Shown here: positions 52,999-61,745 of the stretch, piece by piece
Layout of the letters: every line of letters begins with the position of its first letter
Position numbering within the stretch: position 1 is the stretch's first letter
NCBI RefSeq assembly: GCF_017873095.1
Contig: NZ_JAGGJU010000014.1
Location: 1-64,000 of the forward strand
From: Heterorhizobium halophytocola
GTDB taxonomy: Bacteria; Pseudomonadota; Alphaproteobacteria; Rhizobiales; Rhizobiaceae
Reading direction: 5' to 3'
DNA: 64,000 nucleotides
The notes under the pieces: model-generated
The model's database searches: none
Told to the model about the DNA's origin: nothing
The model's input: the letters and a program-made list of their open reading frames with translations, nothing else
Program-made: the position numbers and the translations under genes

Positions 52999-53030
52999 CG
53001 GAGGGGTGACGTCCTAGCGACGCCCCTCCG
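52999..53030. terminator. Hairpin between convergent exoP and aroQ
   Basis: CGGAGGGG (52999-53006) pairs with CCCCTCCG (53023-53030), with an inner CGTC/GACG stem. It overlaps the aroQ stop codon and lies 11 bp behind exoP. There is no T run, so it may be a weak bidirectional or Rho-assisted terminator. Confidence 0.4.
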
Positions 53031-53463
53031 CAATCAGCCGTTCGATCGCCTGCACGGCGACCGGATAGCCGAGTGCTCCAAGGCCCGCCATCACCGTCGT
53101 TGCGGTCATCGAGACATAGGAGCGATGATAGATCGGTTCGCGGCGATGGATGTTGGAGATGTGATACTCGATGATCGGCCCGGCAAACATCTTCAGCGCG
53201 TCCAGCAATGCCATCGAGGTGAAGGTGAAGGCTGCGGGATTGACGATGATGCCGGCACCTTCGTCGATCGCCTCATGCACCAGGTCGATCAGTCTTTCCT
53301 CGCTGTTGGTCTGGTGAAAGACGACCGGCCGGTCGCCGGCGGCCGTCCGGCACATCGCCTCGACCTCGGCCAGTGTCGTCGTGCCGTAGATCTCCGGCTC
53401 GCGCTTGCCGAGCCGGTTGAGGTTCGGCCCGTTGAGGATGTAGAGCGGTTTTTTGTCGGTCAT
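53014..53463 (-). CDS. aroQ: Type II 3-dehydroquinate dehydratase, divergent catabolic form
   Basis: A 149-residue type II dehydroquinase, the normal length. It interconverts 3-dehydroquinate and 3-dehydroshikimate. The NGPNLNRLGKREPEIYG loop with the catalytic Tyr and Arg is intact, and the catalytic His is in EYHISNIHRREPIYHRSY. However the substrate-binding motif, normally GAYTHTS, reads AAFTFTS, so a conserved His is Phe. It is the last gene behind dctM in the TRAP operon, with quiC and aroE nearby, so the enzyme probably works in quinate breakdown rather than aromatic synthesis. Confidence 0.92.
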   Translation of the reverse strand: MTDKKPLYILNGPNLNRLGKREPEIYGTTTLAEVEAMCRTAAGDRPVVFHQTNSEERLIDLVHEAIDEGAGIIVNPAAFTFTSMALLDALKMFAGPIIEYHISNIHRREPIYHRSYVSMTATTVMAGLGALGYPVAVQAIERLIAEGRR

Positions 53464-53475
53464 GATGGAAATGCC

Positions 53476-54777
53476 TCAGCCCTGATATCCGAACATGCGC
53501 GGTAGCCACAGGACGAGATCCGGCAAGAAGGTGATGATGATCAGCGAAACGATCAGCCAGAGGATGAAGGGTGTCGCGTCCTTGACGATCGCCCGCATCG
53601 GAGCGCCGGATATCTTGGCAACGATGAACAGCAGAAGGCCATAAGGCGGGGTTACCAGGCCGAGCATGATATTGACCACGACGACCACGCCGAAATGCAC
53701 CATGTCGATGCCGAGCGCCTGCGCCGTCGGAATGAAGACCGGCACGATGATCAGCAGGATCGCGGTGCCTTCAAGCACGCAGCCGAGAAGCAGCAGGATG
53801 AGGTTGACGAAGATCAGGAAGCCGGTCGGCGACAGATCCCAGCCCATCATCACCTGGCGCAGCGAATCGGGAATGTTTTCCAGCGTCACCACATAGTTGA
53901 ACACCAGCGAGCCGGCGATCAGCATGCCGATCGAGGTGGTGGTCTTGGCGCTTTTCGCCAGACCGTCATAGAAGGCCTGCGCGGAAATGCTGCGATAGAT
54001 GAAGGTGGACACCAGCAGCGCATAGCCCGCGGCAATGGCGGCGGCCTCGGTTGGCGTGGTGATGCCGCTATAGATACAGCCGAGCAGGATGACCGGCATC
54101 ATCAGGGCCGGAAGGGCCCGCCAGGTGATCTTCGGCACTTCGCGCAGCGGAACGGCAGGCTCTACGGGAAAATTGCGCCTGCGTGCGGTGACCATGACCT
54201 GGACGGTCAGAAGGGCTGCCATTAAGAGGCCTGGGATCATCCCGGCGAGGAAGAGATAGCCGATCGATGCATCGGAGACGAGCGCATAGACGACCATCGG
54301 GATGGATGGCGGAATGATCGGGCCGATGACCGAGGTCACCGCGGTCAGGGCGGCGGCGAAGCTCGGGGTATAGCGGCCATTGCGGGTCATCATCGACTGC
54401 ATCAGGCCGCCGGTGCCGGCGGCATCGGCGATGGCGGAGCCGGACATGCCGGCAAAGATGATCGACTGCACGACGTTGACCATTGCAAGCCCGCCGCGGA
54501 AGCGGCCGACAAGCAGGTTGCAGAAGCTCAGCAGTCTCTCGGTCATCGAGCCGATATTCATGAACTCGGCGGCCAGCACGAAGAGCGGCACGGCGAGGAT
54601 CACGTAATTGGAATACATGCCGTTCAGGAACTGTTCGGCGACGGTGCCGAGGTCGAGACCCATCATCCAGAGATAGAGGATGGAGCCGACCATCATCGAC
54701 AGCCCGATAGGCATGCCGAGAAGGGCGAGCGCCGTGATCAGCGTGACGGCGAGGGAGAAGGGGCTTGCAAGGTTCAT
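53476..54777 (-). CDS. dctM: TRAP transporter large permease DctM
   Basis: A 433-residue TRAP-T large membrane subunit with about 12 hydrophobic helices. Typical blocks are AGMSGSAIADAAGTGGLMQSMM, TSVIGPIIPPSIPMVVYALVSD, GVVVVVNIMLGLVTPPYGLLLFI and the C-terminal FLPDLVLWLPRMFGYQG. It imports a carboxylic acid with Na+ using DctQ and the binding protein. The start overlaps the dctQ stop (ATGA). The neighbouring aroQ, quiC and aroE point to quinate, shikimate or dehydroshikimate as substrate. Confidence 0.94.
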   Translation of the reverse strand: MNLASPFSLAVTLITALALLGMPIGLSMMVGSILYLWMMGLDLGTVAEQFLNGMYSNYVILAVPLFVLAAEFMNIGSMTERLLSFCNLLVGRFRGGLAMVNVVQSIIFAGMSGSAIADAAGTGGLMQSMMTRNGRYTPSFAAALTAVTSVIGPIIPPSIPMVVYALVSDASIGYLFLAGMIPGLLMAALLTVQVMVTARRRNFPVEPAVPLREVPKITWRALPALMMPVILLGCIYSGITTPTEAAAIAAGYALLVSTFIYRSISAQAFYDGLAKSAKTTTSIGMLIAGSLVFNYVVTLENIPDSLRQVMMGWDLSPTGFLIFVNLILLLLGCVLEGTAILLIIVPVFIPTAQALGIDMVHFGVVVVVNIMLGLVTPPYGLLLFIVAKISGAPMRAIVKDATPFILWLIVSLIIITFLPDLVLWLPRMFGYQG

Positions 54778-55289
54778 TCCAGCGGCTCTGTCGATGCGCG
54801 GTCCGGCTCTTCAGCCTCGCCGCCGCGGATCGCCTGGATGCCCAGCCAGAGATAGCGCACGATCATGGCCGCGGCGAAAACCACGTAGATTGAATAGAGA
54901 TAGTCGAAGCGGATCTTCATGTAGGCGGTGCTTTCGACCTTCATGAAGGACACATATTCGACCACGGCGGGAAAGGAGATGCCGAAGAAGACGACAAGCG
55001 CGATCGAGGTCAGGATCTGCATGACGCGCCGCGTACGGCTGCCGGCCGATGCCCAGAACAGGTCGAAGCGGATTTCGTCGACTTCGCGGATCACGAAGGC
55101 GGAGCCAAACAGCACGATCCAGATCCACAGCACGACGCTCAGCTCATTGGTCCAGCCGACGGCGAGATTGAGCGCGTAGCGGAAGACGATCTGCAGTATG
55201 AAGGCAATGAACATGGCAAGCAGCATGAATGCCAGGATGTTCTCCGCCCGCCGTCTCAGCCAGTCGGCAGCGGCATGCCACTTTCCCAT
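54774..55289 (-). CDS. dctQ: TRAP transporter small permease DctQ
   Basis: A 171-residue DctQ-type protein with four transmembrane helices. The family core is FILQIVFRYALNLAVGWTNELSVVLWIWIVLFGSAFVIRE, about residues 30-70. It scaffolds the large permease. The ATG at 55289 has GGAGGAA upstream. It lies between dctP and dctM. Confidence 0.93.
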   Translation of the reverse strand: MGKWHAAADWLRRRAENILAFMLLAMFIAFILQIVFRYALNLAVGWTNELSVVLWIWIVLFGSAFVIREVDEIRFDLFWASAGSRTRRVMQILTSIALVVFFGISFPAVVEYVSFMKVESTAYMKIRFDYLYSIYVVFAAAMIVRYLWLGIQAIRGGEAEEPDRASTEPLE

Positions 55290-55361
55290 TTCAAGATTCC
55301 TCCACTTGGCATGAAGCGTGGGGCAGGGCCGTGCTTGCGCCGGCCCGCCCGTATTCGCTGC

Positions 55362-55382
55362 GGGTCCCTTGTGCCGGGACCC
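55362..55382 (-). other. Hairpin behind dctP
   Basis: GGGTCCC (55362-55368) pairs with GGGACCC (55376-55382) around a 7-nt loop, 7 bp behind the dctP stop. As with the two ABC binding-protein genes in this window, it probably stabilises the binding-protein transcript or dampens read-through. Confidence 0.5.
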
Positions 55383-55389
55383 TTTCGCC

Positions 55390-56376
55390 TCAGATTGCCG
55401 CGACCTTTTCCAGAACGCCTTCCGGCCAGGACTTGGCAAGATCGGAGTTCAGATACTTGTCCTGCGCATATTTGCGGAAGGCGGCGATATCCGGCTCGTA
55501 GATCTCGAGGCCGTCCTTCTTGAACTCCTCGATGAGCGCCTTTTCGCCGGCCAGGTGCTGTTCCTGGCTCCAGGTCATGGCCTTGTCGGCAGAGGCCTGG
55601 AAAGCCTTCTGCTGATCTTCGTCCATGTCCTTCCAGACCTTGCTCGAAATGGTGAGCAGGTCATAGCCGACGAGATGCGAGGTCATGACGATCTGCGACA
55701 TCACTTCGTAGAACTTCATGTTCTTGACGTTCGGCAGCGGATTGTCCTGGCCGTCGATCGCACCCGTCTGCAGGCCGGTATAGACCTCGGCATAGGCCAT
55801 CGGCACGGGGTTGGCGCCAAGCGATTCACCGAGGAACTGCCAGGCATCACCACCCGGCATGCGCAGCTTGATACCGGCCATGTCTGCAGGGGTGTTGATC
55901 TTCTTGTTGGGCTTCAGACCCACCTGGCGGGCGCCGAAATAGGTCGGCCCGAGAATGTGGATGCCGAGCTTGTCTTCGGCCATCTGCTTGAATTCCTGGC
56001 CGACATCGCTGGCGAAGAACTTGGTCAGGTGGTCAGCGTCGCGGAACAGGTAGGCCGATGTCAGGACCGACCATTCCGGGATCTGCTTGGAGACGTCCTG
56101 CGGAGCGATGTTGCCCATCTGCAGATTGCCGCGCTGGAGCGCGACAAGTTCGGTTCCCTGCTTGAACAGCGTGCCGCCGTAATAGGGCTGCAGGGTGAAA
56201 TTGTCGGCAATATCGGCCTGGAACATCTGGAGCATCTTGGCGCGAATGTCCTGCTCGGAGAACACGGCCGAGAATTTCAGTACGGGCTTGTCTGCGGCAA
56301 AGACAGGTGCCGCGCTCAGGGCGGTTGCCGCCAGCGTCGCCCCCATGAAGTGACGCCGGGTCAGATCGAATGTCAT
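55390..56376 (-). CDS. dctP: TRAP transporter solute-binding protein DctP
   Basis: A 328-residue DctP-family periplasmic binding protein. The N-terminus LTRRHFMGATLAATALSAAPVFA is a twin-arginine-like signal. The body has GIKLRMPGGDAWQFLGESLGANPVPMAYAEVYTGLQTGAIDGQDNPLP, where the Arg of LRMP usually binds the ligand carboxylate. It is the first gene of the dctPQM-aroQ operon. The promoter region carries an ACGAA-N4-TTCGT operator. Confidence 0.94.
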   Translation of the reverse strand: MTFDLTRRHFMGATLAATALSAAPVFAADKPVLKFSAVFSEQDIRAKMLQMFQADIADNFTLQPYYGGTLFKQGTELVALQRGNLQMGNIAPQDVSKQIPEWSVLTSAYLFRDADHLTKFFASDVGQEFKQMAEDKLGIHILGPTYFGARQVGLKPNKKINTPADMAGIKLRMPGGDAWQFLGESLGANPVPMAYAEVYTGLQTGAIDGQDNPLPNVKNMKFYEVMSQIVMTSHLVGYDLLTISSKVWKDMDEDQQKAFQASADKAMTWSQEQHLAGEKALIEEFKKDGLEIYEPDIAAFRKYAQDKYLNSDLAKSWPEGVLEKVAAI

Positions 56377-56468
56377 ATTGTATTCCTCCTCTAGTGCCGG
56401 CCGTCACTCAGTGAGCCGGCCCTCCCGTCAATTCGGCAATCCTCTCATTGCCGATCATCAATATTGTA

Positions 56469-56482
56469 CGAAATGGTTCGTT
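56469..56482. promoter_or_regulatory. ACGAA-N4-TTCGT operator before dctP
   Basis: ACGAAATGGTTCGT lies in the dctP/gntR intergenic region, within TGTACGAAATGGTTCGT. The same TGTACGAA-N3-GTTCGT occurs before aroE (60177-60190), next to a tetR gene. A shared TetR regulator is inferred. Confidence 0.7.
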
Positions 56483-56591
56483 TAAGTCAATCGCCCCTCG
56501 AATCTTTCTGTCGATAATAGTGGACGTTTTCGCTTTTGTCATGTGAACTGTGTTATCTCGTATAAATCAAGAGGCAAGTTGGAAGGGCGCA

Positions 56592-57266
56592 ATGGCAGTC
56601 AGGGACGGCAACACAGCTGAAACCGCCGGAGATCAAGCGTCGCGACGCATACGCGCCGACATCATCTCCGGTACGCTGCGGCCGGGATCGAAGCTGAAGC
56701 TGGACGAAGCCCGCAGGCGCTACGATGTCAGCGTTTCGACGCTGCGCGAGATCCTGAGCGGACTTGCCGCGGAGCGCCTGATCGTCGCCGAGGGGCAGCG
56801 CGGCTTCACCGTAAGTCCGGCCACAAAGGCGGAGCTGCTGGAACTGGCCGAACTGAGGATCCTGCTCGAATGCCACGCCATCCCCCAGTCCTTCGCCGCC
56901 GGTGATCTCGACTGGGAGGCGCAGGTGGTGGCGGCGCACTACAAGTTGTCGTCCGCCGAACGGGCCTTGCTGGAGGGTCGGGAAAAGCGCTCGCTCGACT
57001 GGGTGCGTTTCGACTGGGAGTTTCATCACGCCCTTGTCGGGGCCTGTCGGTCGACCAGCCTGATGACCATGCTGAATTCGATCTTCGACCGGTTCCTTCG
57101 CTATCATCTTCTCGCCGAAAGCTTCCGTGGCGAGGCGGTGGTCGGTGAGCACCAGACGCTGTTCGAGTTTGCGATGAAGCGCGACGCGCCGGCAACCGTC
57201 GACCTGATCCGCAACCACGTGATGCGCGGGGCCGACCAGGTGATCCAGAGTGGTCTCTTCAGTTGA
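56592..57266 (+). CDS. GntR-family transcriptional regulator (FCD type)
   Basis: A 224-residue GntR regulator. The winged helix (about 15-75) includes RRIRADIISGTLRPGSKLKLDEARRRYDVSVSTLREILSGL, and the FCD domain (about 85-215) includes DWEFHHALVGACRSTSLM. The ATG at 56592 has GAAGGG upstream. It is divergent from dctP, so it may co-control the TRAP operon with the TetR protein. Confidence 0.9.
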   Translation: MAVRDGNTAETAGDQASRRIRADIISGTLRPGSKLKLDEARRRYDVSVSTLREILSGLAAERLIVAEGQRGFTVSPATKAELLELAELRILLECHAIPQSFAAGDLDWEAQVVAAHYKLSSAERALLEGREKRSLDWVRFDWEFHHALVGACRSTSLMTMLNSIFDRFLRYHLLAESFRGEAVVGEHQTLFEFAMKRDAPATVDLIRNHVMRGADQVIQSGLFS

Positions 57267-57296
57267 GGCGGATGGCACCCCGCCGCATCCCTGTCG

Positions 57297-59186
57297 TCAG
57301 ATTTTCGGCATGCCATCGGGGCGCATGAGCTTTTTCAGCGCGGCGATGCGGAAGATGGCGTTTGGCGCGCCATAGCCCTTGTAGGCCCGCCGTTCGACGA
57401 TCTCGAAGAAGAAGCCTTCACCATAGGTCTCGCTGTAGAGCTGGAAATATTCGCCATGCTCGTCGCGGTCATAGAGAATGTTTTCCTGCTTCAGCCGGTC
57501 CGTCAGCTCGGGATCGAGCCCGAAGCGGGCCTCCACGTCTCCATAGTAATTGGGCGAGATCTGCAGCTTGCGAAAGCCGTTCCTTGCCAGCGCCTGCGAG
57601 GTCGCGAAGATGTCGTCGGTCTCGAAGGCGAGGTGCTGCACGCTGGAGCCAAGCTTTTCCGCAATGAAATGGCCGGCCAGCGTGCGCCGGTTCTCGGCGC
57701 CGTTCAGGGTGATGCGAAGGCTGCCCTGGCCGTTTTCGATCACCTGGCTGCGCACGACACCGCCGGGATCGATGATGTCGACCATCGGGGTCTTCTGGGT
57801 TTCGAAGATCGACGTGTAGAACAGCAGCCATGTCAGCATCTCGTCATAGCTGACGGTCTGGGCGATATGGTCGATCCGGGTCAGCCCGGCAGCCTCGATT
57901 TGCGCGTCCGGCTCGACGGGCAGGAAATCGATTTCCGAGAAGCGTCCGAGATCGGTCTTGTCGTCGATCAGATAGACGATTCCGCCGCCGACGCCGCGAA
58001 TGGCTGGAAGTTCGAGCTCGCCTTCCTGCACCGGCTGGGTGAAGGGCACGGCATTGAGCGCCTCGGCGCGGGCAAGCGCCTGTTTTGCGTCGTCGACGAT
58101 CAGCGCCACGGCATAGGCCGAGGTTCCGTGGACGGCATAGGAGCCGCTGGCGAAACCGCCTTCGTCCGTGTTGACCAGCAGCCGGATATCGCCTTGGCTA
58201 TAGACGCTGACCGCCTTGCTGCGATGGACGGCCGTCTTGACGAATCCGAGCGAGCGCAGGATGCCGATCAGGCCGGCGGCGTCGCCGTCGTCGGTGGCAA
58301 ATTCGACGAAACCGACATCGCGGATTTTCGCCCGTGGCGGCATGGTCGGCAGGGTCAGGCGGGTGGTGGGCGAACGGCGGCGTATCTGGTCGCCGAGATA
58401 GATCAACGAGCGATGCCCGTCGGCGGCGATCTCCCGGGTGGAGCCGCCGCGGAACTGATCGTTGAAGATCTCCAGCGACAGGTAGCCGTCATAGCCTGTG
58501 TCGGCGATGGCGGCGGTGAAATCTGCCACCGGCAGGTCGCCTTCGCCTGGCATGTTGCGGAAATGGCGGGACCAGTAGAGCAGGTCCATGTCGATCAACG
58601 GTGCGTCGGCGAGCTGGACGATGAAGATCTTGTCCTTCGGGATAGAACGGATCGAGTTGATGTCGATCTTGCGCGACAGCGTGTGGAAGCTGTCGAGGAT
58701 CAATCCGATATTGGGATGGTCGGCGCGGCGCACCACCTCCCAGGCATCGCGATGGTCGAAGATGTGTCGCCCCCAGGCAAGGGCTTCATAGCCGACTTTC
58801 AGGCCGCGTTTTGCAGCCCGTTCACCGAGTTCGCGAAAGTCGTCGGCGAGCCGGTCGATGCCGCCGAGCGCCACGCCGGACACATTGGAGCAGACCAGCA
58901 GCAGATCGGCGCCCAGTTCCTGCATGACGTCGAACTTGCGCTCGGCCCGATCGAAGGTACGGCTGCGATGCGGCTCGGGCATGCCTTCGAAATCGCGAAA
59001 CGGCTGGAACAGCGTGATTTCCAGGCCGAGATCCCGGACCATGCGGCCGACATCACGGGGACTGCCGTCGAAGGCGAGGAAGTCATTCTCGAAAATCTCG
59101 ACGCCGTCATAGCCGGCTTTGGCGATCGCTTCGAGTTTCTCGGGCAGTTCGCCGCTGATCGACACCGTGGCGATCGAGGTCTTCAT
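57297..59186 (-). CDS. quiC: 3-dehydroshikimate dehydratase (QuiC type, two-domain)
   Basis: A 629-residue enzyme. Residues 1-270 form an AP-endonuclease-2-like TIM barrel with metal ligands Glu134 (YEALAWG), Asp165 (LILDSF), Gln191 (FIVQLAD) and Glu239 (LSLEIF), the spacing known from Pseudomonas QuiC1. Residues about 285-629 form a 4-hydroxyphenylpyruvate dioxygenase-like VOC domain with IDHIAQ, VQHLAF and FFEIVER metal ligands. It dehydrates 3-dehydroshikimate to protocatechuate in the cytoplasm. The ATG at 59186 shares its A with the aroE stop (TGATG). Confidence 0.92.
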   Translation of the reverse strand: MKTSIATVSISGELPEKLEAIAKAGYDGVEIFENDFLAFDGSPRDVGRMVRDLGLEITLFQPFRDFEGMPEPHRSRTFDRAERKFDVMQELGADLLLVCSNVSGVALGGIDRLADDFRELGERAAKRGLKVGYEALAWGRHIFDHRDAWEVVRRADHPNIGLILDSFHTLSRKIDINSIRSIPKDKIFIVQLADAPLIDMDLLYWSRHFRNMPGEGDLPVADFTAAIADTGYDGYLSLEIFNDQFRGGSTREIAADGHRSLIYLGDQIRRRSPTTRLTLPTMPPRAKIRDVGFVEFATDDGDAAGLIGILRSLGFVKTAVHRSKAVSVYSQGDIRLLVNTDEGGFASGSYAVHGTSAYAVALIVDDAKQALARAEALNAVPFTQPVQEGELELPAIRGVGGGIVYLIDDKTDLGRFSEIDFLPVEPDAQIEAAGLTRIDHIAQTVSYDEMLTWLLFYTSIFETQKTPMVDIIDPGGVVRSQVIENGQGSLRITLNGAENRRTLAGHFIAEKLGSSVQHLAFETDDIFATSQALARNGFRKLQISPNYYGDVEARFGLDPELTDRLKQENILYDRDEHGEYFQLYSETYGEGFFFEIVERRAYKGYGAPNAIFRIAALKKLMRPDGMPKI

Positions 59187-60127
59187 CACGCAGCTCCCTT
59201 TTCGCCGGTCTCGCCGACTTCGCCCGCGGTCATACGGCTGAAATGTGCCCGCATCCGGTCGGCGTCAGGCGTGAGGCCGGTAAACAGCTGGAAGGCGCGG
59301 ACGGCCTGGAACACCGCCATGCCGCCGCCATTGACGGTACGACAGCCGAGCTTGCGGGCGACCCGCAGCAATTCGGTCTCGAGCGGAAAGTAGACGATCT
59401 CGGCAATCCACAGATCGGGTCGCAGCAAGGCGGCGTCCAGGGGGAGGCCCGGGTGTTTGGCCATGCCCGTCGGTGTCGCGTGCACGAGGCCGGTCGCGGC
59501 GGCAATTGCGCCGGCCGTGTCTGCTCCAGCCGTCACGGCCGCTTCCGGAAACAGCGGTGCCATGCTGTCGGCAAGGGTCCGGGCGCGGACCGGGTCCTGG
59601 TCGACGATCGTCAATCTACCGGCACCGAGCTTGAGCATGGCGAATGCCGTCGCCGACCCGGCGCCGCCGGCCCCGAGCTGGACCACGGAGGTGAGGTCCG
59701 CGTCGGGCAGGGCGCGCCTGAAACCTTCGGCAAAGCCCCACCAGTCGGTATTGTGGCCGTGCCGCTTGCCGTCCTGAAGCACGACGGTATTGACAGCCCC
59801 GAGCTTCAGCGCCTCGTCGGACAGGCTGTCGAGGAGCGGCATGATCTGCTGCTTGCAGGGATAGGTTATGTTGAGCCCGCCCAGTCCGCGCTGTTCGGCC
59901 TGTTCCAGGAGAGCCGCCAGGCGGTCGGCGCCGCCATCGATCAGGGCGAGATCAATCAGCTCGTAATCATAGGACAGGCCCTGGGCCGCACCTTCCGCCA
60001 TATGCATGGCGGGGGTCAGCGAAGCCTGGATTCCCTGCCCGATCAGGCCGGCACGAAAGGTCTTGTCTGTGGTATCCATAGCATGAGGCTGATAGCCTGA
60101 AGACGCCGAAAACCCGCGTTCCTCCAT
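59186..60127 (-). CDS. aroE: Shikimate/quinate dehydrogenase (catabolic AroE homologue)
   Basis: A shikimate dehydrogenase family protein of about 313 residues, within the 290-residue range if counted from the ATG at 60079. The catalytic Lys and Asp lie in NITYPCKQQIMPLLD and HNTDWWGF, and the Rossmann turn is QLGAGGAGSATAFAML. The starts at 60139, 60127 and 60079 are all open; 60127 is 12 bases from GGAGGA. It probably oxidises shikimate or quinate with NAD(P), feeding QuiC. The operator 60177-60190 lies just upstream and a tetR gene is divergent. Confidence 0.9.
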   Translation of the reverse strand: MEERGFSASSGYQPHAMDTTDKTFRAGLIGQGIQASLTPAMHMAEGAAQGLSYDYELIDLALIDGGADRLAALLEQAEQRGLGGLNITYPCKQQIMPLLDSLSDEALKLGAVNTVVLQDGKRHGHNTDWWGFAEGFRRALPDADLTSVVQLGAGGAGSATAFAMLKLGAGRLTIVDQDPVRARTLADSMAPLFPEAAVTAGADTAGAIAAATGLVHATPTGMAKHPGLPLDAALLRPDLWIAEIVYFPLETELLRVARKLGCRTVNGGGMAVFQAVRAFQLFTGLTPDADRMRAHFSRMTAGEVGETGEKGAA

Positions 60128-60176
60128 GGCCTTTGCCATTCCTCCGTCGCATATTCGGTTGGCATCAGAATAATGT

Positions 60177-60190
60177 ACGAACTAGTTCGT
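60177..60190. promoter_or_regulatory. TetR-type operator in the aroE/tetR region
   Basis: ACGAACTAGTTCGT is a perfect 14-bp palindrome 38-50 bp upstream of aroE and about 112 bp before tetR. It is repeated, with two spacer changes, in front of dctP. Confidence 0.75.
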
Positions 60191-60302
60191 GTCAATATTT
60201 GGAGCACCAATTGGTTGATAGAACGATCCTTTCTGATCTAAGTACCGTTGATGTACGGTACGGCGCGACTGGAGCGCAGCCCAAGGGAGATCCAAGCCGA
60301 CG

Positions 60303-60941
60303 ATGCCGAACCAACCGCGAGCTGCGCGCAAGAACAATCCTGAAAAGACCAGAGAAGACATTCTGACCGTCGCGACGGAGGAATTCGCGTCTCATGGACT
60401 GTCGGGCGGACGCGTCGATGCGATCGCGGAGCGGACCCGCACTTCAAAGCGGATGATCTATTATTATTTCGGCTCGAAAGAGGGGCTCTATCTGGCGGTG
60501 CTGGAAAAGGCCTATCGGGAAATCCGCTCGCTGGAGGCCGATCTCGAACTCTCCGGCATGGCGCCGGAGGCGGCACTCCGCACGCTGATCTCGACCACTT
60601 TCGACCATGACGAATCCCATCCGGACTTCGTCCGCCTCGTGTCGGTCGAAAATGTCCATCAGGCTGCCCATATGCAGCGCTCGACCGAGATCAGCGAACT
60701 CAACATCTCGATCATCGAGACTTTGTCGGACATCCTGCAGCGCGGTCAGGCAGAAGAGGTCTTCCGCCGGGATGTCGACCCGATCGACCTGCACATGATG
60801 ATCAGCGCCTTCTGCTTCTTCCGCGTCTCCAACCGCTACACCTTCGGCACGATCTTCCAGCGCGACCTGTCGGCACCGGAATTCTACGATCGGCACAAGC
60901 AGATGATTTCAGACGCGGTGATCAGCTACCTCAAGGCCTGA
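60303..60941 (+). CDS. TetR-family transcriptional regulator
   Basis: A 212-residue TetR regulator. The HTH (about 17-62) is TREDILTVATEEFASHGLSGGRVDAIAERTRTSKRMIYYYFGSKEGLY, and a helical ligand domain follows. It is divergent from aroE across a perfect palindrome. It is the likely repressor of the quinate/shikimate genes, released by a pathway intermediate. Its end is 10 bp from the convergent DUF1445 gene. Confidence 0.92.
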   Translation: MPNQPRAARKNNPEKTREDILTVATEEFASHGLSGGRVDAIAERTRTSKRMIYYYFGSKEGLYLAVLEKAYREIRSLEADLELSGMAPEAALRTLISTTFDHDESHPDFVRLVSVENVHQAAHMQRSTEISELNISIIETLSDILQRGQAEEVFRRDVDPIDLHMMISAFCFFRVSNRYTFGTIFQRDLSAPEFYDRHKQMISDAVISYLKA

Positions 60942-60950
60942 GGGAAGCAC

Positions 60951-61736
60951 CTATCCGAGCGAAGCGTTGAGAATATCCGTCACCAGCATGTGTCCCGGCG
61001 CATGGGTGATGCAGAAATCGGGCCGGATGCGGGCGACGGCTGCTTGGGGGGTGACGCCGCAGGCCCAGAAAACCGGGATCTCTCCGGGATGGACGGTGAC
61101 GGCATCCCCGTAATCCGGCTTGCCGAGATCGGAAATGCCGATCGCCGCGGGATCGCCCACATGTACCGGCGCACCATGGACTGCGCTCAGCCGCGAGGTG
61201 ATTTCCACGGCGCGGATGGCATCGGCCGGCTTCATCGGTCGCATCGACACCACCAGTGGTCCGGCGAACCGGCCGGCCGGGGTCGTTTCGATCGTGGTCC
61301 GGTACATGGGCACATTGCGTCCCTCCTCGATGTGGCGAACCGGCAGTCTGGCCGCCAGCAGCGCTTCCTCGAAGGAAAACGAGCAGCCGATCAGGAAGGA
61401 GACCAGATCGTCGCGCCAGATGGCCGCCACATCGCTCGGTTCGTCCTTCAATTCGCCGCGCTCCCAGACCCGGTAGCGGGGAATGTCGGTACGGATATCG
61501 ACATCGGCGCCGAGCGACGCCAGCAGCGGATCGCCGATCTCGGAGACTGCGATCAGCGGGCAGGGCTTCGGATTGCGCTGGCAAAACAGCAGAAAGTCAT
61601 AGGCGATTGCGCGCGGCAGGATGGCGAGGTTCGCCTGCACGAAGCCCGGAGCGAGGTTCGCCGTAGGCCCGCTCAACCGACCTTCGCGCGCGTCGAGACG
61701 CACCGCGTGCGCGGCGGTTTTAGTCTTCATCATCAT
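60951..61736 (-). CDS. DUF1445 putative hydro-lyase (D-glutamate cyclase/YcsI family)
   Basis: A 261-residue protein of the DUF1445/YcsI family. Recognisable are APGFVQANLAILPRAIAYDFLLFCQRNPKPCPLI, FLIGCSFSFEEALL, VSMRPMKPADAIRAVEITSR and PVFWACGVTPQAAV. A mammalian relative acts as a D-glutamate cyclase; bacterial members are uncharacterised. It is the most downstream gene of the minus-strand unit with the amidase and DUF2848 genes, which suggests a hydrolysis and hydration pathway for an amide-like or lactam substrate. This is inference. Confidence 0.87.
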   Translation of the reverse strand: MMMKTKTAAHAVRLDAREGRLSGPTANLAPGFVQANLAILPRAIAYDFLLFCQRNPKPCPLIAVSEIGDPLLASLGADVDIRTDIPRYRVWERGELKDEPSDVAAIWRDDLVSFLIGCSFSFEEALLAARLPVRHIEEGRNVPMYRTTIETTPAGRFAGPLVVSMRPMKPADAIRAVEITSRLSAVHGAPVHVGDPAAIGISDLGKPDYGDAVTVHPGEIPVFWACGVTPQAAVARIRPDFCITHAPGHMLVTDILNASLG

Positions 61737-61745
61737 CCGTCTCCG

